A stretch of 64,000 nt of DNA from Chitinophagaceae bacterium. GTDB taxonomy: Bacteria > Bacteroidota > Bacteroidia > Chitinophagales > Chitinophagaceae. The notes beneath the pieces were generated by a model. That model ran no database searches and was not told the DNA's origin. It saw only the letters and a list, made by a program, of their open reading frames with translations. Where the stretch lies: contig JADJPV010000001.1 in NCBI GenBank assembly GCA_016713085.1, positions 1 to 64,000 on the forward strand, in the 5' to 3' direction. This document shows, one piece after another, positions 18,147 through 26,363 of this stretch. Position 1 is the first letter of the stretch. Each line of letters begins with the position of its first letter. The position numbers were made by a program, and so were the translations under genes.

Positions 18147-19394
18147 TTAACGTTGCATGAATGCCTTCCCGTAACGCTTGCCTCTTGCAGCATTATGGAA
18201 TCCGGCAACTGGTGCCCCGGCTGGTTTAGCAGCAACCGGCATACTGTGCATGGAACTGATGTCGTACATATGATCTTTTACAACAGGAATTGTTTTCTTA
18301 ATGAGCTTTTGAATATCAGTCAAAAAAGTTTTTTCACTCCAGTCGCAGAAAGAAATTGCAATACCGCTGGCTCCTGCCCTGCCGGTACGGCCAATACGAT
18401 GCACATAAGTTTCAGCAACATTCGGCAACTCAAAGTTGAGAACATGCGTTAACTCATCAATATCTATTCCACGTGCTGCAATATCAGTTGCAACCAATAC
18501 ACGGGTTTTTCTGTTTTTGAAATTCTCCAATGCACGTTGTCTTGCATTCTGTGCTTTATTACCATGAATCGCTTCTGCACGGATCCCTGCACGGTTAAGC
18601 TGCACAGTTAATTTATCAGCAGCGTGTTTCATCTGTGTAAACACCAATACAGTTTCAATGGTTTCATCTTTCAGCAACTGAATGAGTAAAGATTGTTTGT
18701 TATGCTTTTCAACATAATAAACTGATTGCTGAATCATATCAACCGTAGAAGCGGGAGGAGTTACCTCAACTTTTACAGGATTAGATAATAAAATATCTGC
18801 CAGCTGTTTAATTTCATTGGGCATGGTTGCTGAGAAAAACAAGGTTTGTCTCTTGGCAGGAAGTTTCGCAATGATGCGTTTTACATCATGCACAAAACCC
18901 ATATCAAGCATACGGTCAGCTTCATCAAGTACAAAATATTTGATATCTTCTAATGAGATTACTCGTTGCTGCATCAGATCGAGTAAACGACCGGGTGTTG
19001 CAACAATAATATCAACTCCATTACGGATGGCCTGTACCTGGCTAAATTGCGGCACGCCTCCAAAAACCACTTTATGATTGAATGGAAGAAAATGTCCATA
19101 CGCCTGTATACTTTCCCCGATCTGGATAGCCAGCTCACGGGTTGGAGTAAGGATCAGCGTTTGAATACGGCGATACTTTGGTTTTTCAATTTCGAACTGC
19201 TGAAACATCAGCTGCAGAATCGGAATGGTAAACGCTGCTGTTTTACCGGTACCTGTTTGGGCACAACCGAGTAAATCACGTTTTTGTAAAATAGCTGGAA
19301 TGGCTTGTTCCTGGATAGGTGTTGGAGTGGTATACCCCTCTTTGCTCAAGGCCTGTAATACAGGCTCAACGAGCTGCAAATTGTTAAATGACAC
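18147..19394 (-). CDS. DEAD-box RNA helicase, RhlE-like
   Basis: An ATP-dependent RNA helicase of about 415 residues. The Q motif reads TTPTPIQEQAIP, motif I AQTGTGKTAAF, motif Ia PTRELAIQ, motif II DEAD (VLDEADRMLDMGF), motif III FFSAT and motif VI HRIGRTGRAG. A short basic C-terminal tail (GAPVAGFHNAARGKRYGKA) is as in RhlE proteins, which act in ribosome assembly and cold adaptation. I choose the GTG at 19394 because similarity starts at SFNNLQL, the typical opening of RhlE; an ATG at 19436 would add 14 residues with no family match. It is convergent with the FabH-like gene. Confidence 0.9.
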   Translation of the reverse strand: MSFNNLQLVEPVLQALSKEGYTTPTPIQEQAIPAILQKRDLLGCAQTGTGKTAAFTIPILQLMFQQFEIEKPKYRRIQTLILTPTRELAIQIGESIQAYGHFLPFNHKVVFGGVPQFSQVQAIRNGVDIIVATPGRLLDLMQQRVISLEDIKYFVLDEADRMLDMGFVHDVKRIIAKLPAKRQTLFFSATMPNEIKQLADILLSNPVKVEVTPPASTVDMIQQSVYYVEKHNKQSLLIQLLKDETIETVLVFTQMKHAADKLTVQLNRAGIRAEAIHGNKAQNARQRALENFKNRKTRVLVATDIAARGIDIDELTHVLNFELPNVAETYVHRIGRTGRAGASGIAISFCDWSEKTFLTDIQKLIKKTIPVVKDHMYDISSMHSMPVAAKPAGAPVAGFHNAARGKRYGKAFMQR

Positions 19395-19597
19395 TATAAA
19401 ATTCTTTTTGATTAATAAATGTGATAAGGCTACCAAAAAACGATCGGGTACTTTATCTGCCTTAGGTTAGAACATCACTTATTTGGGGAGAAAGACCACA
19501 CAAACAGAGAGGGCAATAACATTAAGAACTGTAAAACTACATTTTTTTACCGGAAAAGGAAGCTTTTTCTTTTAGGCCCTGCTATTAGCTTACAGTA

Positions 19598-19819
19598 TTA
19601 TTTAACACGAATAATTTTAACAGGACAGAGTTTAGCCGCTTTTTCATTGGCTTCCCTCTCATCATCATTCACTTTAACCGTCCAGAATCCTCTGCTGTTT
19701 TTTGCATCCACCAATGTACTTCTTCCATCACGCTTCGACATACGCCAGCGGTCAGGAGCAGCCTCCACACAGTAGTTACAGCCAATACACTTTTCTCTTT
19801 GCTGGGTAATAATGATCAT
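19598..19819 (-). CDS. 4Fe-4S ferredoxin with one cluster
   Basis: A 73-residue ferredoxin. The cluster-binding cysteines are CIGCNYC at residues 11-17 and CP at residue 66, the pattern of a single-cluster ferredoxin. It carries tryptophans and a basic central loop (RWRMSKRDGRSTL) and lacks a second set of cysteines. It starts three bases after the U32 gene on the same strand, so the two are certainly co-transcribed. An electron-transfer partner role for the U32 enzyme is the obvious inference. Confidence 0.88.
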   Translation of the reverse strand: MIIITQQREKCIGCNYCVEAAPDRWRMSKRDGRSTLVDAKNSRGFWTVKVNDDEREANEKAAKLCPVKIIRVK

Positions 19820-19822
19820 AAT

Positions 19823-21073
19823 TTATTCTGCATCTGCTGCAACTATCTTATATAATTTATCTGAATGATGAACAGGTGTATCCAGCGGGAATGCACAAAG
19901 ATCGCCTTTCTCAGCTACAGTTGCTGCACCAGAATTATTTACATGCAGTGATTCAACAATTGTTTCTACAACGCCGATGTTTTTTCCAATGATCATTACC
20001 CTGTCGCCAACATGCAAAGGGTAACTTTCAATTTTAAACTCAGCAATTTTATTGCGGGGATAATAATGATTGCCTTTACCAAGATAGATTTTTTTAACCG
20101 TTGCTTTTGAACCTGACATATCTGTCCACTCACCAATTTGCTGACCGTGAAAATAACCACCCCAGAAACCCCGGTTATATACTTCTTCCATGCGCTTTAT
20201 CCATGCTGCTGCTTTTTCAGATGAATAGGTATTCTTGTAATAACTGTCAATCGCTTCACGGTAACATTGCGTAACAGTCTTTACATAATCAGGGCCTTTC
20301 CCTCTTCCTTCAATCTTCAGCACTTTCACTCCTGTTTCAAGTAGCTGATCGATAAAATCAATTGTGCAGAGATCTTTGGGCGACATGATATACTCGTTGT
20401 CAATCTCCAGCTCATGACCATCTTCAATATCAATCACTTTGTATTTTCTTCTGCAATTCTGTAAACATGCGCCTCTATTGGCAGATGCATTTTGCGTATG
20501 TAAGCTGAGATAACATTTTCCTGAAACTGCCATGCACAAAGCACCATGAGCAAATACTTCAATCTCAATTAAATTACCTGAAGGGCCTTTGATGTTTTCT
20601 TTTTTAATTCCATCGCAAATTGATTTTATCTGCCGTAAACTCAATTCTCTCGATAGCACCATTACATCTGCAAACAACGAATAGAAGCGAACTGTTTCAA
20701 GATTGGTGATATTTAATTGCGTAGAAATATGCACTTCCATTTGCTGGCTGCGTGCATAAGCAATCACTGCCTGATCGGATGCAATCACAGCTGTGATCCC
20801 TGCGGCTTTTGCTTCATTGATGACTGTTTTCATCAACGACAGATCATGATCGTAAACAATTGTATTGAGAGTAAGATAGCTGCGAATATTATTTTTATTG
20901 CAGAGAGAAGCAATTTCAGGTAAATCATCAACAGTGAAATTCATGGTGGCTCTTGCACGCATGTTGAGTTGTTCTACGCCGAAATAAACAGCGTCTGCAC
21001 CTCCCTGTATGGCAGCCTGCATTGATTCAAAGCTGCCGGCAGGCGACATTAATTCCACTTTAGTTAAATCCAT
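19823..21073 (-). CDS. U32 family protein (TrhP/YegQ-like)
   Basis: A 416-residue U32-family protein. The family signature is exact: EVFAHGALCMAVSGKCYLS near residue 175, followed by the cysteine pair in GACLQNCRRKY, which hold the Fe-S cluster of the family. Although long called collagenase-like peptidases, characterised members (TrhP, RlhA) hydroxylate tRNA wobble uridine or 23S rRNA. The N-terminal barrel begins VELMSPAGSFESM. I start at the ATG at 21073; a TTG at 21094 overlaps the -7-like box TATTTTTG (21092-21099, minus strand). The next gene, three bases on, is a ferredoxin. An RNA hydroxylation role is a family-based inference. Confidence 0.88.
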   Translation of the reverse strand: MDLTKVELMSPAGSFESMQAAIQGGADAVYFGVEQLNMRARATMNFTVDDLPEIASLCNKNNIRSYLTLNTIVYDHDLSLMKTVINEAKAAGITAVIASDQAVIAYARSQQMEVHISTQLNITNLETVRFYSLFADVMVLSRELSLRQIKSICDGIKKENIKGPSGNLIEIEVFAHGALCMAVSGKCYLSLHTQNASANRGACLQNCRRKYKVIDIEDGHELEIDNEYIMSPKDLCTIDFIDQLLETGVKVLKIEGRGKGPDYVKTVTQCYREAIDSYYKNTYSSEKAAAWIKRMEEVYNRGFWGGYFHGQQIGEWTDMSGSKATVKKIYLGKGNHYYPRNKIAEFKIESYPLHVGDRVMIIGKNIGVVETIVESLHVNNSGAATVAEKGDLCAFPLDTPVHHSDKLYKIVAADAE

Positions 21074-21195
21074 GAATTGACAATTGAGCTGCAAAAATAC
21101 TTACATGCCTCAAGTTTATAGCTGAGTTTAATCAGTAAGCAAACCAACCTTGTTCAGAGGGGGATGATTATAGCTGCCGGAAGAAAATCCATCAC

Positions 21196-21630
21196 TTAAT
21201 TGCTAAACTGTTGCGACAGTGCATTTGAAATCACCTTAAATCCATTTTCTTTATTAATCAGGTGATAACGGTTATTGATGGCCCTGATATTGGGGTTTGA
21301 AAAATGTTTTTCATTGTAAGGAATAACCAGGTCTGTTTCATTCAGAATTTTTCCTGTTTCATCTACTGAACGTGTAAACACCCTGTAATGAAAATGCCAG
21401 GGATTTAAATCATCTTCTGATCCCGTAGATGAATACGTATCATTGTACCCTTCAAAAATCAATTCACTTGTATGATGCGGATGCTCTGCAAGTGCTTCAG
21501 AAATATTGATGAAATGATTCATTTCAGGATCATTATGGGTAATTCCACTGTCCCAGATTGTTTCACCATTCAGGAAAATGACCATTCTGTTATCTACATG
21601 TTTTACATTGATCCAGTATTCTTTTTTCAT
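21196..21630 (-). CDS. hypothetical protein, beta-rich
   Basis: A 144-residue cytosolic protein that I do not recognise. It opens MKKEYWINVKHVDNRMVIFLNGETIWDSGI, which reads as paired beta strands and suggests a jelly-roll or carbohydrate-module-like fold. The middle is polar and histidine-rich (AEHPHHTSELIFEGYND), followed by NPWHFHYRVF. There is no signal peptide, membrane segment or catalytic motif that I can name. It is flanked by the U32 gene and the ABC ATPase gene on the same strand, but with gaps of over 100 bases on either side. A 26-bp palindrome lies 35 bases upstream of its start. Confidence 0.6.
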   Translation of the reverse strand: MKKEYWINVKHVDNRMVIFLNGETIWDSGITHNDPEMNHFINISEALAEHPHHTSELIFEGYNDTYSSTGSEDDLNPWHFHYRVFTRSVDETGKILNETDLVIPYNEKHFSNPNIRAINNRYHLINKENGFKVISNALSQQFSN

Positions 21631-21664
21631 TTTTTCTATTTTTCTATGAAAGGTTATTGTTTAA

Positions 21665-21690
21665 CGGCATAAAGTTTAAACTTAATGCCG
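21665..21690. promoter_or_regulatory. 26-bp near-perfect palindrome upstream of the hypothetical gene
   Basis: Arms CGGCATAAAGTTT and AAACTTAATGCCG match at 12 of 13 positions with no spacer. It lies 35 bases before the start at 21630 and 93 bases after the end of the ABC ATPase gene. No T run follows, so an operator is more likely than a terminator. Confidence 0.4.
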
Positions 21691-21782
21691 AAGCAGGAAA
21701 TGATTAAAATTATCTGCCGGACTGATGATCGTTAATTCCGGCTACCCGTAAATATTGTTAGTTACCCGCCATATGGGAGAAA

Positions 21783-22772
21783 TCAATCATTAATCAGCCA
21801 TATATCTTCTGTGTTACAGGAGAGAAACACCCTGCTACCAGTTGTTAGCTCATTTTTGTTTGTTTTTACTCTTACTGATTGTTGGTCAATCAATACATCA
21901 ATGGTATAATAACTGCCCCAGTAAAGTACCTGCTCTACAATACCCGCAACTGAATTGCTTTCGAAATCAGTGATGGTAAACTGTTCGGGGCGGATAAGCA
22001 TCTTCTTACCCATTAAATCAACATTGCTCAAAGATGTAAATGAACAAGATTTCCTGACATCGATTAAATTATAATCACCCAAAAGACCAGCACAATATTC
22101 ATTGATGGGCTGCTGATAAACTTCTTTTGGCGTTCCTTTCTGAACAACCCTTCCATCTTTCATTAAAAGAATGGTATTCGCCCATGAAAGGATATCCAGT
22201 GCGTCATGCGAAACCATAATAAAGGAGATGTTCATTTTTTCACCCAGGTCATGAATTACTTTTTTGATGGTTCGTTTATGTACAGCATCAAGATTGGAAA
22301 AAGGCTCATCGAGCAATAATAAACGGGTTGACCCGATCAGTAACCTGGCTAAAGCAATCCGTTGTTTCTCACCGCCTGAAAGCTGATCAGTTTTACGGCC
22401 TGTTAAATGATCAATCTGGCAAATACGGTACAGGTTAGCCGCTTCTTCTTCGCTAAGCTTATTAAACATTTCCAGCAGATCCCGTACCCAGTAATTATTC
22501 CGCAGCTCAAAATACTGGCTCAGGTAGCCAATACCTGGGTGCCCCGGAATCAACTGATCATTCGGGCCAAGAATTTTCTTACCCTCAAACCGTATTTCAC
22601 CGGCAGAAGGTTCAGCCAATCCGCCAATCATTTTCAGCAAGGTTGTTTTACCCGACCCCGTTTCACCTGCGATGGCAATGTTTTGAGCGTATTCCTGAGT
22701 AAAGTTGATATCCTTTACTGAAAAGTTCCCCTTCCCTTCAATACTGATTCCTGTAACTGATAACAAAGCCAT
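21783..22772 (-). CDS. ABC transporter ATP-binding protein with TOBE domain, orphan
   Basis: A 329-residue ABC ATPase of the PotA/FbpC/MalK style. Walker A is AGETGSGKTT near residue 40, the signature is DQLSGGEKQRIALARLL near residue 130, and Walker B is LLLLDEPFSNLD with the switch histidine in MVSHD. After residue 230 comes a TOBE-type accessory domain (LIRPEQFTITDFE). Such proteins normally pair with permease and substrate-binding genes, but none is next to it. I start at the ATG at 22772, which opens MALLSVTGISI; upstream in-frame ATGs add residues without family similarity. Iron, polyamine or sugar uptake are all possible. Confidence 0.87.
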   Translation of the reverse strand: MALLSVTGISIEGKGNFSVKDINFTQEYAQNIAIAGETGSGKTTLLKMIGGLAEPSAGEIRFEGKKILGPNDQLIPGHPGIGYLSQYFELRNNYWVRDLLEMFNKLSEEEAANLYRICQIDHLTGRKTDQLSGGEKQRIALARLLIGSTRLLLLDEPFSNLDAVHKRTIKKVIHDLGEKMNISFIMVSHDALDILSWANTILLMKDGRVVQKGTPKEVYQQPINEYCAGLLGDYNLIDVRKSCSFTSLSNVDLMGKKMLIRPEQFTITDFESNSVAGIVEQVLYWGSYYTIDVLIDQQSVRVKTNKNELTTGSRVFLSCNTEDIWLIND

Positions 22773-22937
22773 GGTTCGAAAATAAACCATACGCTGCAAA
22801 TGACAAGAAAAGCCAGTTTCTGCAGAATCAGTTGTGGTTACTCAAGATTAAGAAGTTGAGCAATTGACAATGAAAAACAGCAACTGACTTTTTATTCACA
22901 AGTCTTAAGCAGGAACGAGTTGCGGCTGTAAAAAGCT

Positions 22938-22945
22938 TATCTTTG
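22938..22945 (+). promoter_or_regulatory. -7 box TATCTTTG upstream of the cold-shock-domain gene
   Basis: An exact TANNTTTG match 98 bases before the start codon. It implies a leader of about 90 nt, a feature of cold-shock genes. The nearest TTG (22920-22922) is only 15 bases away, shorter than the usual spacing, so the call is tentative. Confidence 0.4.
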
Positions 22946-23043
22946 ACCTAATCTGCTGAAAATATTCCCCCTTTTTCCCCAGATCAACTTCGTCATTATC
23001 CTTCTCCGTTTGGAGAAATATTCATCACTCGATAAAAACAATT

Positions 23044-23487
23044 ATGGCAGAAACCTGGAATAAAAAAGAAAGAGAAAAGAAAAAGCAGCAAAGCAGGAAA
23101 GAAAAAGAAGAAAGAAAGCAGGAACGGAAGGAAACCGCTAAAAGCAAAAATCCTGATGATATGCTGGCGTATATTGATGAGAACGGGAATATCTCATCAA
23201 CTCCCCCAGACCCTAAAAAGATGAGAAAAGTGCGACTGGAAGACATTGAAATCGGTGTCCCTAAACACGAACCGGTTGATCCTGCAGATCTCATCAGAAC
23301 AGGTATTGTTACCTTCTTCAACGAATCAAAAGGGTATGGCTTTATCAAGGATATGGAAACACAGGAAAGTGTGTTCGTACATATCAATGGTTTAAAAGAA
23401 GCCATTAAAGAAAACAACAAAGTAACTTTTGAAGTGGAAATGACGCAGAAAGGTGCAAGTGCGATTAATGTTAAAATGGCAAATTAA
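23044..23487 (+). CDS. cold-shock-domain protein with a basic N-terminal extension
   Basis: A 147-residue nucleic-acid-binding protein. Residues about 5-38 are a highly charged Lys/Arg/Glu helix (KKEREKKKQQSRKEKEER). Residues about 83-145 are a cold-shock domain: GIVTFFNESKGYGFIKD holds the RNP1-like aromatic patch and ESVFVHINGL the RNP2-like segment. Extended CSD proteins like this are common in Bacteroidota and probably bind RNA. Its transcript appears to have a long leader and it ends in a strong terminator, so it is monocistronic. With the RRM protein and the DEAD-box helicase nearby, this region is rich in RNA-handling genes. Confidence 0.9.
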   Translation: MAETWNKKEREKKKQQSRKEKEERKQERKETAKSKNPDDMLAYIDENGNISSTPPDPKKMRKVRLEDIEIGVPKHEPVDPADLIRTGIVTFFNESKGYGFIKDMETQESVFVHINGLKEAIKENNKVTFEVEMTQKGASAINVKMAN

Positions 23488-23507
23488 AATTACCTTATTT
23501 ATAAAAT

Positions 23508-23534
23508 AAAAAAGAGGGCGTTGCCCTCTTTTTT
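23508..23534 (+). terminator. intrinsic terminator of the cold-shock-domain gene
   Basis: Perfect stem AAAAAAGAGGGC / GCCCTCTTTTTT with a 3-base loop, 20 bases after the stop codon. Confidence 0.9.
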
Positions 23535-23666
23535 ATTTTCAGCATTCTTTGCTTTCTATGAATTTAGTTTATAGCAAATTAACTCAGCAGATACTTTATA
23601 TCATTAGTCAGGATAAACTTGTTTCGTACATTTAATTTTAAGAATCACAGTCAGCAGGAATTCACC

Positions 23667-24553
23667 ATGCAAAAGAAAGTACATCTGGTATTAGGAAGTG
23701 GTGGCGCAAGAGGTATTGCACATATTGGCGTAATTGAATTACTGGAAGAACAGGGCTTTGAAATCATCAGCGTAACCGGCTGCTCCATGGGTGCAGTAGT
23801 TGGCGGCATGTATTGTGCCGGGTACTTAACTGCCTATAAGGATTGGTTGCTTACAATGAACAAAACAAAAGTGTTCAACCTGTTCGATTTTACATTTACC
23901 AAACAGGGCTTTGTAAAAGGCGAACGTGTGCTTGCCCAGTTACATGGATTTACGGGTGAACAGAAAATAGAAGATTTAAAAGTCAGGTTTACAGCTGTGG
24001 CTACAGATATCATGCACAAAAAGGAAATCCACTTTCAATCGGGCAATTTGTATAAAGCACTGCGTGCTTCCATTGGTATTCCGGGGTGTTTACACCTGTT
24101 CAGGAAGCAGATTCTTATTTGGTGGATGGTGGAGTATTAAATCCATTACCGTTAAACTTAGTAACCAGAAATGAAGGTGAGTTGATTGTTGCAGTGAATC
24201 TCAATGGACATGCAAAACCGAAACAACCTGCACCTGCGAAACAGGAGATAACGGAGAATGCAGCTGATACATGGGCATGGTTAAAAACCATTTCACTTCC
24301 CGTAATAAAGAAAGACAACAACAGCAACACATTAAATTATTCACTGGTTGAATTATTAAGAACCTCTTACAATTTTACGCAAGACAGGTTAACGGAGATG
24401 ATGATCCGGTTTTATCCGCCTGATGTGTTAATTGAAATTCCCCGTAACACCTGTTCTTCTTTTGAATTTTATAGGGCTGCTGAATTGATTGCATTGGGAA
24501 AGGAAGCTTATAATGAAGGGATGAATAAATATGAAATCAGTAAGTTTTCCTGA
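23667..24553 (+). CDS. patatin-like phospholipase, one frameshift
   Basis: A patatin-family serine hydrolase of about 295 residues, with the Ser-Asp dyad of the RssA/YlbK group. The oxyanion loop is GSGGARG (residues 10-16), the nucleophile elbow is GCSMGA and the catalytic Asp is in VDGGVLNPLP. The frame breaks at the four-G run 24083-24086: one more G gives SIGIPGVFTPVQEADSYLVDGG without interruption. I start at the ATG at 23667 (MQKKVHLVLGSGG), preceded by AGGAA; the ATG at 23619 adds 16 polar residues. The likely substrates are phospholipid or acyl esters at the membrane. The downstream gene is convergent. Confidence 0.87.
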
Positions 24554-24646
24554 AAATCTCCCAAAAATCAGCCTACTTAAGAACGCTTTCAAAATAACCT
24601 TTCAGATTATAACCGTGTTTAATGTCAAACTCTAAACATTTAGTGC

Positions 24647-25120
24647 TTACTTTTTTTGTTTAAACACGCTATAGGATATTATACATCCAATGCAAAGCCC
24701 GATGAATAAATAAAATTCAAAGTTTATCTTGCTAATGGGATAGTTTACCGTGAATTTTTCATTGGCTGTATTTAAGCCCCTCGCCATAGTTGAAAAATAT
24801 GATCGTATCATTTGTTGTCTTACTAAAATAGAAAGAGTTATACTGGCAAGTATAATCAGAATGCTTATCATTTTCTGCTTTTTTGAAATAATGGGTGTCA
24901 CACGCCAGATTAATAATAGGAAAAACGGCATTAACCCAAATACCAATGAAAACACCAATGCTATTCTGGAAATGCTCAAAAAATCCGTCTCTGAATAATA
25001 TCCATTGTCAGCTTTTGGAAGCATAAATTCAAACAAGTCGCTAAATGCAAAGTATACAGATACGAACAGAATTAGTGAAATGAAAAAAGCCAGAAGGACT
25101 TCGATTTTAGAGCTTTTCAT
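24647..25120 (-). CDS. hypothetical integral membrane protein
   Basis: A 157-residue protein with four predicted membrane segments at about residues 8-28, 50-71, 83-101 and 134-151. The loops are short and partly basic (SKKQKM, RQQMIRSYF). I recognise no family motif, and the lack of a signal cleavage site fits an inner-membrane protein. It follows the HipA-like/DUF3037 pair on the same strand after a 24-base gap, so it may be the last gene of that operon, although its function may be unrelated. Confidence 0.6.
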   Translation of the reverse strand: MKSSKIEVLLAFFISLILFVSVYFAFSDLFEFMLPKADNGYYSETDFLSISRIALVFSLVFGLMPFFLLLIWRVTPIISKKQKMISILIILASITLSILVRQQMIRSYFSTMARGLNTANEKFTVNYPISKINFEFYLFIGLCIGCIISYSVFKQKK

Positions 25121-25144
25121 TAGTACTTACATTTAAATTTTTTC

Positions 25145-25531
25145 TTACCCTAACACCAATTGCTGATGTAAATGAGTAACTGTTTCAGAAGCATCTTTAC
25201 ATAATCCTGAATGCACTGCTGAACTTTGTACTACAGTACTCCGTTTAGCTGTTAACCAGCGAAAACGGGAAGCAAGATCAAGTGCGGCAATTGGGCCGGC
25301 ATCGCTGTTACCCTTGCTGATTTGTTCAAACGCTTCGAGATGAGAACGCACATCGTCAATATCTATTTCAGGAAATAAGGTGAGCAGTTTCTTTTCATCC
25401 AGCGTATACATCATCTGTAAAAAAGCCGGCTTCTTACTGTACACAATAACACCCACGTTCAGGAATTCTTCCCGTTCCACCCGTGGTACAACCCTGATGA
25501 CAGCATATTCAAATAAGTGATTGTCTTGCAT
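25145..25531 (-). CDS. DUF3037 family protein
   Basis: A 128-residue cytosolic protein of the DUF3037 family. The conserved opening is FEYAVIRVVPRVEREEFLNVGVIVYS, and the segment LDLASRFRWLTAKRSTVVQSS is also family-typical. Its start codon lies inside the 3' end of the HipA-like gene (23-base overlap), implying translational coupling. DUF3037 genes often follow HipA-like kinase genes, so the two probably work together. The biochemical role of DUF3037 is not known. Confidence 0.85.
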   Translation of the reverse strand: MQDNHLFEYAVIRVVPRVEREEFLNVGVIVYSKKPAFLQMMYTLDEKKLLTLFPEIDIDDVRSHLEAFEQISKGNSDAGPIAALDLASRFRWLTAKRSTVVQSSAVHSGLCKDASETVTHLHQQLVLG

Positions 25532-26306
25532 GCAGTGCTTCGTTTACAAAAATAGCAGAGTGTTGAACCCTGCTGATTAAAAAATTACTGTATACTTCAC
25601 GCATTGCTTCCGCACTTCCCTGCATGTCCTCATTCTGCAGCCACAGATCAGGAATTAAGGAAACAACTGATTTTATTTTTTCTGCTGTCAAAATCACTCT
25701 TGATGATTCATCTGCCTTTTCAATTTCTCCTGCCTGGCTCAGCAACACATGATCTTTAATCTGTACAAATGGCTTCAACGACTGCTCTTCCCAGTTCTGC
25801 CATGAATGATGAAAGTACAAAGCGGCACCATGATCAATGAGCCAGAGTTCATTCCGCCAGCTGAGCATATTCGTATTTTTAGCAGTACGGTCAACATTGG
25901 TTAAAAAGGCATCAAGCCAAACAATTTTTGAAGCCAGTGCTGAATCAAGCCGTTTCACTGCAGGATCATAAGTAATGGCTCCTGATAAATAATGCAATGC
26001 CAGGTTCAGTCCAACACTTGCCTTCAGCAGATCCTGAATTTCTTCATCGGGTTCTGTGCGGCCAAATGCTTCATCGAGGTTGGCAAATACAATTTCAGGA
26101 ATTTTTAATCCAAGAGCTCTTGCAATTTCACCGCCAATCAGATCAGCGATCAACGCTTTACTTCCCTGCCCTGCTCCACGGAATTTCAAAACATATAAAA
26201 ATCCGTCGTCGGCTTCGGCAATTGCAGGCAATGAACCTCCTTCACGCAAAGGAGTTACATAGCGCATTACCTGTACTGTTCTTATTTCTGTTTGTTGCAC
26301 ATTCAT
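25509..26306 (-). CDS. HipA-like kinase domain protein
   Basis: A 265-residue protein with a HipA-type protein kinase fold. Family marks are GGSLPAIAEADDGFLYVLKF with an ATP-binding lysine (residue about 41), FRGAGQGSKALIADLI, the catalytic loop LDAFLTNVDRTAKNTNML (about 134-151) and the metal-binding ELWLIDHGAALYFHH. It is shorter than HipA toxins (about 430 residues) and lacks the N-terminal subdomain and the HipB-type antitoxin gene. Instead it overlaps a DUF3037 gene. It could phosphorylate a protein or tRNA synthetase as HipA does, but a toxin role is not shown. The start Met is well supported by the family opening VQVMRYVTPLREG. Confidence 0.83.
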   Translation of the reverse strand: MNVQQTEIRTVQVMRYVTPLREGGSLPAIAEADDGFLYVLKFRGAGQGSKALIADLIGGEIARALGLKIPEIVFANLDEAFGRTEPDEEIQDLLKASVGLNLALHYLSGAITYDPAVKRLDSALASKIVWLDAFLTNVDRTAKNTNMLSWRNELWLIDHGAALYFHHSWQNWEEQSLKPFVQIKDHVLLSQAGEIEKADESSRVILTAEKIKSVVSLIPDLWLQNEDMQGSAEAMREVYSNFLISRVQHSAIFVNEALHARQSLI

Positions 26307-26363
26307 ATTCCTGCAACAAAGATTACAGTTTTCAGCTGAATATTAAAAGTTTGTTTCTGTGAA

